A stretch of 64,000 bases of DNA from Bremerella sp. TYQ1 (GCF_020150455.1 NZ_CP083740.1:1550001-1614000); one strand, 5' to 3'. Counted from the first letter of the stretch, positions 35,292 to 45,101 are shown. Numbers and translations are program-made. The notes: generated by a model not told the origin, from the letters alone.

Positions 35292-35858
35292 GTGTCGACG
35301 GAACCTGTGAATCCCCTGAGGCCAACCACGCGACACTACGCTTGGTCGACGCTAATGATCGTCATCTGGCTTTCGTTTGCCGGATTTACGACGACGTGGT
35401 TTTTCCGCCGTGAATGGCAAGAGAAAGTGATCGCTTCCGGACTGACGTGTGCGCCGATCTTTGTCGCACTTTTGCAGTACCTCAGCACGTTTCGCTACGA
35501 CCGTCAGGCCGCCGTCTTGGCGACTTGGTTAAATGGAGTTCTCGGGCTGGTTCTATTCCTAGTCTACCTCCCCGCGTTGCCTGCGGCGCTCCGCATGTTT
35601 GCCAACTCTCTATTCTTTGCCCCGGTGGCAATGCTCCTGACTTACCTCGTACTCTTTGGTGTTTTTCTCGTGAACGCCTACCATCACTTAGTCTGGAGCG
35701 AACAGCTTTATGCCGCCCAGCAATCACATACGCTGCCTCCTGTCACCAAGAACCTGACCATCAAAGAGGTCTTCTTACTGCTCTTGGCCATAGGCTGGAT
35801 CTTTGGCATTACTTCGTATGGCGTTCGACAAGGCTGGCATCATGTACTGTGGTTTTAG
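35292..35858 (+). CDS. Membrane protein, third tandem paralog without soluble domain
   Basis: The 188-aa product starts at GTG 35292, immediately after the stop of the previous gene, with GGAAGAG just upstream. It has several membrane helices and ends in NLTIKEVFLLLLAIGWIFGI, which corresponds to the SLREMLG/SLREVLG segment of the paralogs, then stops, so the C-terminal soluble domain is absent. This may be a genuine short form or an eroded copy. Confidence 0.6.
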   Translation: MSTEPVNPLRPTTRHYAWSTLMIVIWLSFAGFTTTWFFRREWQEKVIASGLTCAPIFVALLQYLSTFRYDRQAAVLATWLNGVLGLVLFLVYLPALPAALRMFANSLFFAPVAMLLTYLVLFGVFLVNAYHHLVWSEQLYAAQQSHTLPPVTKNLTIKEVFLLLLAIGWIFGITSYGVRQGWHHVLWF

Positions 35859-35897
35859 TTTCCAAGATTTTTAAAACGGCGTTCTCGTATTGATCTT

Positions 35898-36737
35898 ATG
35901 AACGAAGCGGTTCGATTTCCGAAACCATCTTTCTTTCATCAAGCATGCGCCGTGCTTTCAATATTAGGTTCGTCGGCGCTCATCGGAACTTGTCTGCCTG
36001 GCCTGATTTATTGGGAAGCCTGCTTTACGTTCTCGTCACTGATTATGATTCCCTGGCCAACGATCCTGGTCATCCAGCAATATCGTGGAACATTCCGAAA
36101 CAATGCTTCCGCAGCTGCTTGGGCAACGGTCTTGACGAGTTTTCCACTTTCAATCGTGGCGCTCGCGGCGGCCGGGATTCTGTTCCAAGATCCGAACTGG
36201 AAGACGGTGCTTATCTTTGCGACGTTGATGATCGGAATCACGACGGTGCAGCTATCGAATTGGCTTTGGTGGCGAATACTAAGTCGCACAGCCGCCGCAG
36301 GTCTGATACCGCCCAACAACGCGCAGTTTTCCGTGCGGGAACTGCTGCTTGGCACCGCAATTGTTGCCGTGATCCTGGCGGTAGGAATTCCTCTCACAAA
36401 ACCTCTCGAAGGACATAACGTCGCCCCCGACGCGACGCCACTCTCTCTGCCTGAAGCTTCTAGTAGCGTCACCTATGAGTACGCGTCGTACTTCACGCGG
36501 TATGAGTGTACCGTCGACGAAGAACACTTTCTGCAATGGTTTGAGGCCAACTACCCCGAGTCCGACCTAAAGCCCCTATCCGGCGAGGTCAGTCGATACA
36601 ACTTTAGGACGCAAAGGTTTGAATCACGCGTTCTGAAAAACGGTTGGCGCTATGCTTGGAGGGAAGGGGATCAAGCTGAGACGATCACCTACGACCGCGA
36701 CGAACAACGACTTTTTTATGATGCGAACAGTCGCTAG
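35898..36737 (+). CDS. Membrane protein, fourth tandem paralog
   Basis: The 279-aa protein has four N-terminal hydrophobic segments, a FSVRELLLGTAIVAVILAVG motif (compare SLREMLG, SLREVLG), and a C-terminal soluble domain (SLPEASSSVTYEYASYF; CTVDEEHFLQWFEANYP) that matches the paralogs. It starts at ATG 35898. It completes the array 33352-36737. Function unknown. Confidence 0.65.
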   Translation: MNEAVRFPKPSFFHQACAVLSILGSSALIGTCLPGLIYWEACFTFSSLIMIPWPTILVIQQYRGTFRNNASAAAWATVLTSFPLSIVALAAAGILFQDPNWKTVLIFATLMIGITTVQLSNWLWWRILSRTAAAGLIPPNNAQFSVRELLLGTAIVAVILAVGIPLTKPLEGHNVAPDATPLSLPEASSSVTYEYASYFTRYECTVDEEHFLQWFEANYPESDLKPLSGEVSRYNFRTQRFESRVLKNGWRYAWREGDQAETITYDRDEQRLFYDANSR

Positions 36738-36825
36738 AAAGTTCTCGCGTTCGTGGGACCGGTTAACTATATTGCTGCCGTGTACGCTTTGCTTCCTTAG
36801 CAATTCAACAAGGTAGACTAGCTCG

Positions 36826-37605
36826 ATGGCTCCGACTGATCGTGATGAATCCACTTCCTTGGGTGAAGAATTATTCACCAAAAAGGCAACCGCGCTGGAA
36901 GCCTTCTTTGGCTTGAAACTTCTTCTCATTGGAATCGCCGGTTCAGTTTTTCTGTTAGGAGGCTTCGGCCCGTTTGCTTCGTACTCGATCACGGTTCGGA
37001 TCGTACTGGGTGGCCTGGCCGTCTTGATCGCATTTCTCGGGGGAGCGTTCCTGTCGCAAACACGAAACAGTTATCACTTCTACTCCGATGGAGTGAAATG
37101 GGGCAAGCAAAGCATGACATTCGACGAGATTGAATCGTTTCGCTGCACGCTCAAACCGCCGCCCCCTCGCCATTCCCATCTTCCCACGTCAATTGAATTG
37201 ATCTACACGCCCTATCCAGAAACGGGCAAAAAGCCGCTGCGATATAATTGCGGCGGGAACACGGAGTTCATTGAAAACTACCTGCGATGTCTTGATTTGC
37301 TGACCGATAAGATCGCTGCGCGGATCGGGCAGCAACTAAAAACCAACGGCCGTTACCAATGGCTACCCAATGTTGCTATCACAACTAAGGGAATTGAGTC
37401 GATACCAAAGGATGGTTTTCCGGAAACACTTGACTACGAATCAATCCGTCTCGGCGAAAACGGCGAATTAGAACTAGCCAAACCGAACGTGCTTTACGAC
37501 CTTCGATCAGACGAAGTCTTCCTGAAGCTCCCTGTCCGAACGCCAAACATATTACCCTGCTGGCAGTACCTGGGAAGTCAAACCGAAGTGGCAGCTTTCG
37601 ATTAG
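36826..37605 (+). CDS. Hypothetical two-helix membrane protein
   Basis: The 259-aa product starts at ATG 36826 with AAGG upstream. Two hydrophobic segments (about 28-48 and 55-76) are followed by a soluble C-terminal part (YHFYSDGVKWGKQSMTFDEI; then a Cys/Gly region and a final domain). The DGVKWG..TFDEIESF segment resembles the PH-like fold of DUF6585-type proteins, but I am not sure. It is close to, but not clearly related to, the four-paralog array. Confidence 0.5.
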   Translation: MAPTDRDESTSLGEELFTKKATALEAFFGLKLLLIGIAGSVFLLGGFGPFASYSITVRIVLGGLAVLIAFLGGAFLSQTRNSYHFYSDGVKWGKQSMTFDEIESFRCTLKPPPPRHSHLPTSIELIYTPYPETGKKPLRYNCGGNTEFIENYLRCLDLLTDKIAARIGQQLKTNGRYQWLPNVAITTKGIESIPKDGFPETLDYESIRLGENGELELAKPNVLYDLRSDEVFLKLPVRTPNILPCWQYLGSQTEVAAFD

Positions 37606-37676
37606 TTCTTCCGTTTGATCGACAGCTGCCGCGGTATCGGCTACTTGAAATATTCGGCGAGATACCGCCATTCAGT

Positions 37677-40600
37677 CTAAGCGACCGAGATATCGCCGTC
37701 ACCTGTTTCGTTCACGTCGTCGAAGCGGACGCTGACGCGTTTCGAGATGCCAGACTCTTGCATCGTGACGCCATGTAGCGTCGTTGCAGCGGCCATCGTG
37801 GCTTTACTGTGGCTCACAATGACGAAGCGGGTCCAATCGAGAAACCCGTTCAATACGTCGACAAAGCGGCCAATATTGGCTTCATCCAAGGGACCATCCA
37901 CTTCGTCCAGAATACAGAACGGACTGGGGCGAAATTGGAAAATGGCCAGCAGCAAAGTCACCGCGGTCAAGGCTCGTTCGCCCCCAGAAAGCAGCGAGAT
38001 ATTGAGCGAGCTTTTGCCTGGCGGCGTAGCGATGACATCGATCCCCGCTTCCAGAATGTCGACTCCTTCTTCCACGATAATATCCGCAGAGCCGCCGCCG
38101 AACACGCGTCGGAACATAACCTGAAAATTACTACGAACGGTCTCGAGCGTTTCCTCGAATAACCGTCGGCTGTCGACATTGATCTTATTGATAATCTTCT
38201 CAAGCGACTCCTTCGCCTCGGTCAAATCTTTTAATTGACCATCCAATTGCTCGAAGCGCGCCTGGAATTCGTCGAGCTCTTGCAGGGCCTGCATATTGAC
38301 CGAACCGATGTTACTGATCTTCCGGCGTAAGTCGGCGATCTCTTCGTCGATGGCGGCTCGATCCCCCGGCAGCTCGACTTCTTCGACGTTCATTTCTACT
38401 TCAGAGATTTCGATTCCGTAGTCATCTCGCAGGCGTCGTTCGAGCGTGCCTCGTTCATGCCGAAGATCGGTGAACGCGAGTTCCTTTCGGTGTAGTTGAT
38501 CGTCCGCGGTTCGCTGCTTTTGACGTGCCTCGACAAGCTTGGCCGTATGTTCCGCTTTCGTTTTCTCTAAGTTCTTGCGGGAAGCTCGCTCCGCAGCAAG
38601 AAGCTCCTGCGACTCGGTCAGCTGAAGCATCGCCGCCGCATATTCGCTCGTGGCGCGAAGGATTTCTAACTGCTGGCTTTCGACTTTGTGGCGATTTTGA
38701 GCAATGGCTGCGTGGATTTCCTCGATCGCCGTATTTCGCTCGTTCAGATTCGCTTGCAACCGCTGGCTGCTAACCTCTAACGCTTCGACTTGTTGCTCAG
38801 CGCGAGCGAGCTCCACTTTTAGGCCGGTGATCTGGCTGCGACTATCACTGAGACTGGCCTCCAGCTCACCGAGAATCTGCGTCAGACCATCGCTACTTTC
38901 TTCCAACTGCTGAATCGTTTCGCGCGTTGAAGTCAGCTCCTGCTCTTTTTCCTCTAACTGCTGCTGGTCGGTTTGAATCCGAGCTTCAATCGTCTCGCGC
39001 TGCTCCAGGCGCTTGGAAAGTTCCGTGTCGGCATCGGCGATTCGCGATTCCAACCGCTGCTTGACCAGGCGATGCTCGGTCAGCACCGACGAAGCCTCCT
39101 GCTGCTGGCCGACCAACGTCTCGAGCGACTGCTTCTGTTCAGCAACCGAGGACTGAACCTCTGCCAATGTCTCCTGCTTCTTTTCCAGAGCTTGTTCCAG
39201 CTTTTCAACTTCGTTTCGCAGTGCTCGAAGCTCACTGCGACGCGAGATGATGCCGCCGACGTTCGTTGTGGGCCCTGCATAGACGCGTCCATCCGCTTCC
39301 AGCATCTCGCCATCACGCGTCACGAAGCGAATCGGTTCGGAATAACGCTTCTTCAGCTCGACCGCCGTTCGGGCATTATCGACGAACCAAATTCCACCTA
39401 GCAGAAACGAAGCAACCGGTTGAAATTCGTCTTCCGCTTCGACAAAGTCGAGAGCGTTGCCCAAAACGCCTGTCTCGTCGCGAAGCCCAGCAGGCTCTTC
39501 GTACTGTGTCCCCGAAAGCGACTGCATGTCGAGCAAACCGACACGGCCAGGGAAGATCACCTCGCGCTCGAGCACTTGCTGCAGCAGTTCGCCACTTTCC
39601 AAAATCACCAGCTGTGCCGATTCTCCCAAAGCAATTTCAATCAGTCGGGCATACTCAACATCGACGCGCACGATGTCAGCGACCAAGCCAATCACCGATT
39701 GAAACAGGGGCAACCGTTCGACACGTGCCCGCGAAAGGATTTCCTTAACGCCAGAGTTGACCCCTTCGCTGGTCCGTTCCAATTCGTCGAGCACCGAAGC
39801 CCTTTCGGCAGCGACAGCACGGCGGCGAGACAAAGCGTCGAGATCCGCTTGAATGTCAGCCGCTTCTTGTTCTTTGCTTCGTAACGAGCCTTTCGCGTCG
39901 GTGACGTCGGCCTGGGCGGTCGAAAGATGCTCGACGAGTCCACCCTCATCTTCGGCCAACTGCTCCAGTTCGCTACGATGCTCTTCGAGCCGTGTCTCGT
40001 CACGCTCAATGTTCTTTTCGATCGCTTCTAGCTGATTACGATCGCTCTCGATCCGCGCTTTCACCGCACCGAGCGCGTTATCCAGTGTCGATACGTGCCG
40101 CAACAGCTCTAAATGTTTCTGGCGGTTTGCTTCGCCTTCTTCCCGCTTCGCTTCGATCTCGGCTTGAACTTCCTGCGTCGCAGCTTCCACGCTTTCCAAG
40201 TCGGCCGAAACCACGTCGCGCTGGGTTGTCGCTTTGGAAAGCTGCTGACGAGAATCGGCAAGCTCTGTCGTCAACGTTCGCAGCGAGGCGAAGTTGCGGA
40301 CCAAGTTAACCGACAGAGTGCCTGACTCTTGCTCCAAGTCTTGCAGCAAGCGGTACTGCATGCCGGACGAAGAATGAATAGTCGCCAATCGCTGAGCCAA
40401 CTTTGCGTGCTGCTCTTCTTTCTGCGAGAGCACCGACTGCAGATCGAACAGCTTCGCTTCCGCGCCTTCGAGTCCCGCTTCAGCGGTGGCAATCACTTCC
40501 TGGGCGCCGGATTGATCCTTCCGGAGTTGCTCTAACTCGCTGGAGTACTGCTCGACGCGGACCGAAAGACTGTTCCAGTCCTCCATGCCGACAACCGTAC

Positions 40601-41279
40601 GCAGCAACTGAAGCCGTTCGGTGTATTCGCGATACCGCTGTGCTTTTCCGGCTTGCGATTTAATGCTGCGATAGCGGGAACCGACTTCCTCGACAATGTC
40701 GGACAGACGAACGAGGTTTTGCTCGACGCGATCGAGCCGTCGCTGGGTTTCCAGCTTCTTGGCTTTGAAACGGCTGATCCCCGCTGCCTCTTCAAAGACC
40801 GCCCGGCGGTCCCTGGGGGACGCTTGCAGCAAGGTATCCACTTTACCTTGCTCGATGATGCTGTAAGCATCGGTTCCGATCCCTGTCCCGCGACAAAGAT
40901 CTTTCACGTCACGCAGACGGCAAGGATGCCGATTGATCAGATATTCGCCTTCGCCGCTTCGAAACACACGACGCGTCACATGGACTTCCGGGGCGTCGAT
41001 CGGCAGTGTGCCTTCGGCGTTGTCGAAGATGATGGTCGCCTCGGCGGCGTTCATCGGCTTACGGCCGTGGGCGGACGAACCCTTGAAAATAACGTCCGCC
41101 ATTTCCTTCCCACGAAGGCTTTTAGCGCTTTGTTCGCCCAGAACCCACTTGATCGCGTCGACGATATTCGACTTACCGGATCCGTTGGGACCGACAACCA
41201 CCGTAATTCCCTCAGGGAATTCCAGGCGAGTCTTGTCGGCAAAACTCTTAAAGCCTTGAAGCTCTAAGGCCTTGAGCAT
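37677..41279 (-). CDS. smc: Chromosome segregation protein SMC
   Basis: SMC organises and segregates the chromosome with ScpA/ScpB. The 1200-aa protein has Walker A GPNGSGKS (30-37) with the conserved QSAKSLRG, long coiled coils (about 170-500 and 670-1020), a globular hinge (about 510-660, including AGPTTNVGGIISRRSEL), and a C-terminal head with signature LLSGGERALTAVTLLLAIF and Walker B FCILDEVDGPLDEANIGRF. Length and architecture are complete. The start ATG 41279 gives MLKALELQGFKSFADKT. No scp genes are nearby. Confidence 0.98.
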   Translation of the reverse strand: MLKALELQGFKSFADKTRLEFPEGITVVVGPNGSGKSNIVDAIKWVLGEQSAKSLRGKEMADVIFKGSSAHGRKPMNAAEATIIFDNAEGTLPIDAPEVHVTRRVFRSGEGEYLINRHPCRLRDVKDLCRGTGIGTDAYSIIEQGKVDTLLQASPRDRRAVFEEAAGISRFKAKKLETQRRLDRVEQNLVRLSDIVEEVGSRYRSIKSQAGKAQRYREYTERLQLLRTVVGMEDWNSLSVRVEQYSSELEQLRKDQSGAQEVIATAEAGLEGAEAKLFDLQSVLSQKEEQHAKLAQRLATIHSSSGMQYRLLQDLEQESGTLSVNLVRNFASLRTLTTELADSRQQLSKATTQRDVVSADLESVEAATQEVQAEIEAKREEGEANRQKHLELLRHVSTLDNALGAVKARIESDRNQLEAIEKNIERDETRLEEHRSELEQLAEDEGGLVEHLSTAQADVTDAKGSLRSKEQEAADIQADLDALSRRRAVAAERASVLDELERTSEGVNSGVKEILSRARVERLPLFQSVIGLVADIVRVDVEYARLIEIALGESAQLVILESGELLQQVLEREVIFPGRVGLLDMQSLSGTQYEEPAGLRDETGVLGNALDFVEAEDEFQPVASFLLGGIWFVDNARTAVELKKRYSEPIRFVTRDGEMLEADGRVYAGPTTNVGGIISRRSELRALRNEVEKLEQALEKKQETLAEVQSSVAEQKQSLETLVGQQQEASSVLTEHRLVKQRLESRIADADTELSKRLEQRETIEARIQTDQQQLEEKEQELTSTRETIQQLEESSDGLTQILGELEASLSDSRSQITGLKVELARAEQQVEALEVSSQRLQANLNERNTAIEEIHAAIAQNRHKVESQQLEILRATSEYAAAMLQLTESQELLAAERASRKNLEKTKAEHTAKLVEARQKQRTADDQLHRKELAFTDLRHERGTLERRLRDDYGIEISEVEMNVEEVELPGDRAAIDEEIADLRRKISNIGSVNMQALQELDEFQARFEQLDGQLKDLTEAKESLEKIINKINVDSRRLFEETLETVRSNFQVMFRRVFGGGSADIIVEEGVDILEAGIDVIATPPGKSSLNISLLSGGERALTAVTLLLAIFQFRPSPFCILDEVDGPLDEANIGRFVDVLNGFLDWTRFVIVSHSKATMAAATTLHGVTMQESGISKRVSVRFDDVNETGDGDISVA

Positions 41280-41339
41280 GGTCGGCTCCGACGGGGGGAC
41301 GGATTAAATGGACACGGACGATAAACCTTCCAGAGTCCT

Positions 41340-43118
41340 CTAATCGAACGTCGGGATCAAGGCGTCATCCCCGTCTGCGTAGGTAGTAACTTCGGAAGAC
41401 TCTTCGGTTTTGGCAGATTCTTCCGACTGGGTGAAGTTCTCCGTGATCGTTTCGCCCGATTCTGAGGCCTCGGCATCGAGTTCTTCCGAACGGATGTAGC
41501 TTCGATCGGGGCGTGGCATCGAGTTCACTTCGACGCGAGCAGACAGGAATCCTTCGTTTCGTAGCGCGAAGACAGTCCGGACAATCTCTCCGTAGCCACA
41601 GTCGATAGTGGTCAACGCCTTGATGACGTCCTTCAAATCGGTCGAGCATTCCTGCGTCAATTCGCCACCGCCCGGCTGGAACCGCACCACTTTCACTTTG
41701 CGATGCCCGGAAGAGCGGATCGTAACGCCCTCTTCCCCCACGAAGCCAACTTCTCCCATCAAGCGAACATCGTTGCCGAAAATGACAATTTCAGGTCGAT
41801 CCTTCAAGCGGAAGTGGACCATTGGTGACGACGTCGAGCGGACATGGTGTAGCTGAACATGATTGTCCAGCAATTCTCCAGCCACCGAAGGAAGTTGATT
41901 CGAGCGTTTTTTCAGCTGATCGAATGCACCGTAGCGAGCCTCGGCACTTTCTTCATGCAGCAGACCTTCCAGACTGTCGATCACGTCCAAGTCGTCGAAC
42001 GAGCCCAGAGCCAGCATCGCACGATAGCGGAAACCATTGTTTGTGCGCGCCGCTTCGGTCAATGGCTCGATACAGTCGGAAACGTTCAAATACGCGAGTG
42101 CTTCCGCCGAACAAAAACGGACTAGTTCGTTTTGCGACTGAAGGCCCTTCTGTAGCGAAGGAATCGCTTCTTTACCGATTGCTTCCAGCTTCAGCGAGCC
42201 TGCTTGCGCGGTCGACTCTTCGAGCAACATTGCTTCGCATTCTGCCAAATGGCTTTGACGGAACGAGGACGACTGCGATAGCGGAATGAAACGGATCACG
42301 CGGATGTAGCGCGAGATGTTGTCTTTGTAGCGTGGATGGACATCGAGCGAGATAAACTTGTCGGTCTTAGGCGTTGCGACGCCTTGCTTGGAGCCTTGAC
42401 GATACATGTAGAAGCGTCGGTTGATCGCTGCACCCACGTTGGCACTTGCGGCAATCGAAACTTCTCCTTCGATCAAACCGAGGCCCAGCGGACGCTCTTC
42501 CAACATAACGGCACCACCAAGGATGTGGCCTCGTTTCTTATTCGATTCGCTGTTGTTTCCATTCACCACGCTGTCGAGCACGATCGGCCCGGAGGCCCAC
42601 GCGACATCGTTACCACGACGAGCACGACCACCCAGGAATGCCATTTCTGACAAACGAGTCCGAGGAGCATAGCCATGCTCCAAGCTTGACGTGTCGGTTT
42701 CCGCCGGGGCAATCACGCGGACATCGATCGAATCTCCTTTGCGTGCTCCAGCAGGAATGTTCGCTTCGACCATGACCAAAGCGGTGTTCGGCGAAGCCAG
42801 CCACTGCTGCGGCTGATCGACTTGCAAAACACGCATTTCATTCAGCAACAAGTCGCGACCAGGGGAGGGGGGAGGATCGCTACCGGTGCCACGCAGTTGG
42901 GTAACAAGCGTAATCCCTTCGACTTTGGCGACATTCAAACCGCCAGGGACGGTGAGATCGCCGACAGTGCGTATCTTCTCCCAGTCGTGCGAAGGAACTT
43001 CTTCGTCGACATCTTTGCTAGTCCAAGGGGCGATGCACCCAAGGGAACAAATTTGTCCGCCCACAAGCAGACAAACGAGAAAACAGGCAGCCGTATGAAA
43101 GCGTCCGTGCCGTGGCAT
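41340..43118 (-). CDS. FlgI-like lipoprotein fused to HEAT-like repeats
   Basis: The 592-aa product has a signal peptide with lipobox ICSLGC (Cys about 28), so it is a probable lipoprotein. Residues about 45-240 follow the FlgI (flagellar P-ring) pattern: IRTVGDLTVPGGLNVAKVEG, LVTQLRGTGSDPP, VMVEANIPAGARKGDSIDV, ARTRLSEM-like loops and EGEVSIAASANVGAA. Residues about 295-410 read as alpha-helical repeats (SLQKGLQSQNELVRFCSAEAL; TNNGFRYRAMLALGSF; HEESAEARYGAFDQL). A C-terminal beta region follows, ending in an acidic tail. P-ring homology is by eye; the fusion and lipidation are unusual for FlgI. Confidence 0.65.
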   Translation of the reverse strand: MPRHGRFHTAACFLVCLLVGGQICSLGCIAPWTSKDVDEEVPSHDWEKIRTVGDLTVPGGLNVAKVEGITLVTQLRGTGSDPPPSPGRDLLLNEMRVLQVDQPQQWLASPNTALVMVEANIPAGARKGDSIDVRVIAPAETDTSSLEHGYAPRTRLSEMAFLGGRARRGNDVAWASGPIVLDSVVNGNNSESNKKRGHILGGAVMLEERPLGLGLIEGEVSIAASANVGAAINRRFYMYRQGSKQGVATPKTDKFISLDVHPRYKDNISRYIRVIRFIPLSQSSSFRQSHLAECEAMLLEESTAQAGSLKLEAIGKEAIPSLQKGLQSQNELVRFCSAEALAYLNVSDCIEPLTEAARTNNGFRYRAMLALGSFDDLDVIDSLEGLLHEESAEARYGAFDQLKKRSNQLPSVAGELLDNHVQLHHVRSTSSPMVHFRLKDRPEIVIFGNDVRLMGEVGFVGEEGVTIRSSGHRKVKVVRFQPGGGELTQECSTDLKDVIKALTTIDCGYGEIVRTVFALRNEGFLSARVEVNSMPRPDRSYIRSEELDAEASESGETITENFTQSEESAKTEESSEVTTYADGDDALIPTFD

Positions 43119-43244
43119 TGGGTTGCTGGTCCGTCGAAAAACCTACGGTTCGATCCGAAGAATTCCTTTCTTCAGATTCAGTTGGCACAAACAGTAGGAA
43201 AAACTGATAGCACGATCAAGACCAATTTCTTAGAGACCAATGGC

Positions 43245-43493
43245 CTACGGCGGATCGAAACCACTTCGACAAAAAGGGTTACAGCGCAAGATACGCCAGG
43301 CCCCACGGATTGCGCCGGAAACAGGGCCATACTTCCGAACCGCTCCAATAAAATAGTGGCTGCACGTCGGCTGAAAGCGACATGCCTGACCGATCCAAGG
43401 GCTCAAAGTGTACTGATAGCACCGCACCGCGAAGATCATCGTCTCGGCCAACAAAGCTTGGCCGGCATCCCACAAAAATCGCAAATAGATCAT
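43245..43493 (-). CDS. yidD: Membrane protein insertion efficiency factor YidD
   Basis: The 82-aa product starts at ATG 43493, whose ATGA overlaps the rnpA stop codon. The YidD core is clear: YQYTLSPWIGQACRFQPTCSHYFIGA, here visible as YTLSPWIG, CRFQPTCSHY and CNPFCRSGFDP. YidD helps insert inner-membrane proteins with YidC. The order rnpA-yidD is widely conserved. The longer frame to 43814 is a shadow of rnpA. Confidence 0.95.
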   Translation of the reverse strand: MIYLRFLWDAGQALLAETMIFAVRCYQYTLSPWIGQACRFQPTCSHYFIGAVRKYGPVSGAIRGAWRILRCNPFCRSGFDPP

Positions 43494-43912
43494 CGCCGCG
43501 GCTTTCTCTCGGACGACTGAACTCGCGAAGACTGGCCGCCGTCGCCATGGTTTCGCTTCCACTTCCTGACCGAGCGGTGAGCCAGTTGGACGAGTCCCTT
43601 TTCGAGTTCGCCAAACGAGGGATGCGCTTTTGATTGCGGCAGAACTACCAGATCGAACCCGCTCGGCAGTTTCTCTCGATTGAGCCGAAACGCCTCCCGC
43701 AGACGACGCTTCCAGCGATTGCGTTGCACAGCATTGCCGATTTTTTTCTTCGAAACGACCAGACCCATTCGGCAGATGTCCGAATCGTTTCGCGCAGCAT
43801 ATACGACCAGCCAACCGTTGCCGGCCGAGGCTCGGCGTGTAAAAACTGCGTCGAACTCAGCCGGCGTCTTCAGCCGCAAATCAGGCGGAAATCGGTGAGA
43901 CTTCTCCGTCAC
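43490..43912 (-). CDS. rnpA: Ribonuclease P protein component
   Basis: RnpA is the protein subunit of RNase P, which matures tRNA 5' ends. The 140-aa product has the usual fold: LRLKTPAEFDAVF, a strand RMGLVVSKKKIGNAV and the RNR motif QRNRWKRRLREAFRL, followed by FDLVVLPQ. The C-terminus (about 110-140) is a basic, probably disordered extension. The stop overlaps yidD by four bases. rpmH, which usually precedes rnpA, is not adjacent here; dnaJ is 15 bp upstream. Confidence 0.96.
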   Translation of the reverse strand: MTEKSHRFPPDLRLKTPAEFDAVFTRRASAGNGWLVVYAARNDSDICRMGLVVSKKKIGNAVQRNRWKRRLREAFRLNREKLPSGFDLVVLPQSKAHPSFGELEKGLVQLAHRSVRKWKRNHGDGGQSSRVQSSERKPRR

Positions 43913-43927
43913 AAGAAACCTTTCTGG

Positions 43928-44899
43928 CTACCAGCGAAGGTCTTTGCGAGGATCTTCCGGATGGGCTTCGGCGAACGCTTCGACGGCTGCTTTCAGCTCG
44001 TCGGTCGGCTGTTCGGGCATCGCCACTTGCAGCACCACGTACAGATCGCCGGCATCTCCTTTGCTGTCTGCCACGCCTTGGCCGCGGACCCGCAAACGGC
44101 GACCACCGTTACTTCCTGCGGGGATCTTCATCGTAACGGTTCCTCCAGGCGTCGGTACATCGACCGAACCACCTAAAAGTGCTTCGGCCAATGTCACAGG
44201 AACGGTCACTTCCAGGTCTTTGCCGATCCGCTTGAAATACTTGTGCGACTGGACATGAATCCGGATCAAGAGATCGCCAGCAGGGCCACCGTTGGGGCTG
44301 GGGTCGCCTTGCCCTCGGAGCCGAATTTTCTTTCCATCTTCAATGCCAGGCGGGATTTTCGCGGTCAGCCGCTCCATTTCGCCGCTAGGGCGACGCACGT
44401 TCAAGTTGATCTCGCCCCCTTCCATCGCTTGCTTGAAGGGAACCGTCACGTCGTGCTGCAGGTCGTTACCGCGTACTGGCTGGGCATGCCGACGTCGGCC
44501 ACCACCGCCACCGAGACCGCCAAAGATATCGGAAAGATCGGGGCCAGCGCCACCTCCACCACCGAAGATGTCGCCCAAGTCGAATTCAAACTGCGAGCCG
44601 CCTCCCGGGCCACCCCCAGCGGATCGCCACTGATGAAACCCACCAGGACCGCCACCTCCTCCGGGACCGGCGCCCATATTCTCGTAGTTGCTACCGAACT
44701 GATCGTACTTCTTCCGTTTTTCGGGATCGCCGATCACGTCGTAGGCGTTCTGGATTTCCTTGAACTTCGCTTGGGCCGCTTTGTCGTCCGGGTTCAAATC
44801 GGGGTGATACTTCTGGGCCATCTTTTTGTAGGCCTTGCGGATCTCGTCCTGCGTTGCGGAACGTTTAACTCCCAGAATTTGATAGTAGTCGTCAGCCAT
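43928..44899 (-). CDS. DnaJ/CbpA-type co-chaperone without zinc finger
   Basis: The 323-aa protein is a J-domain chaperone: YYQILGVKRSATQDEIRKAY with the HPD motif (KYHPDLNPDD, about 32-34), a Gly-rich linker (about 75-130) with repeated DIFGG, and two DnaJ C-terminal domains (about 135-320). The four CxxCxGxG zinc-finger repeats of DnaJ are absent, so it is CbpA-like. It stimulates the DnaK ATPase. It is probably co-transcribed with rnpA and yidD, 15 bp apart. Confidence 0.93.
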   Translation of the reverse strand: MADDYYQILGVKRSATQDEIRKAYKKMAQKYHPDLNPDDKAAQAKFKEIQNAYDVIGDPEKRKKYDQFGSNYENMGAGPGGGGGPGGFHQWRSAGGGPGGGSQFEFDLGDIFGGGGGAGPDLSDIFGGLGGGGGRRRHAQPVRGNDLQHDVTVPFKQAMEGGEINLNVRRPSGEMERLTAKIPPGIEDGKKIRLRGQGDPSPNGGPAGDLLIRIHVQSHKYFKRIGKDLEVTVPVTLAEALLGGSVDVPTPGGTVTMKIPAGSNGGRRLRVRGQGVADSKGDAGDLYVVLQVAMPEQPTDELKAAVEAFAEAHPEDPRKDLRW

Positions 44900-45101
44900 G
44901 AACTTCTAAGATTTCGCCTAACTGGTTTCCTGAAAACAACTTCCAACGAACACAAATATAGCATCCGCCCTGAATTGATTGCGTGAAGGGCAGTGCCTGC
45001 AAGCTATTCTATACTTAGAGACCGCTCTGGGGAGAGCGGCCAATTATCCCAAATTTGCCCGGCAAACACACGCACTCGTTTCCGGAAATTGCTTTGCTGC
45101 C

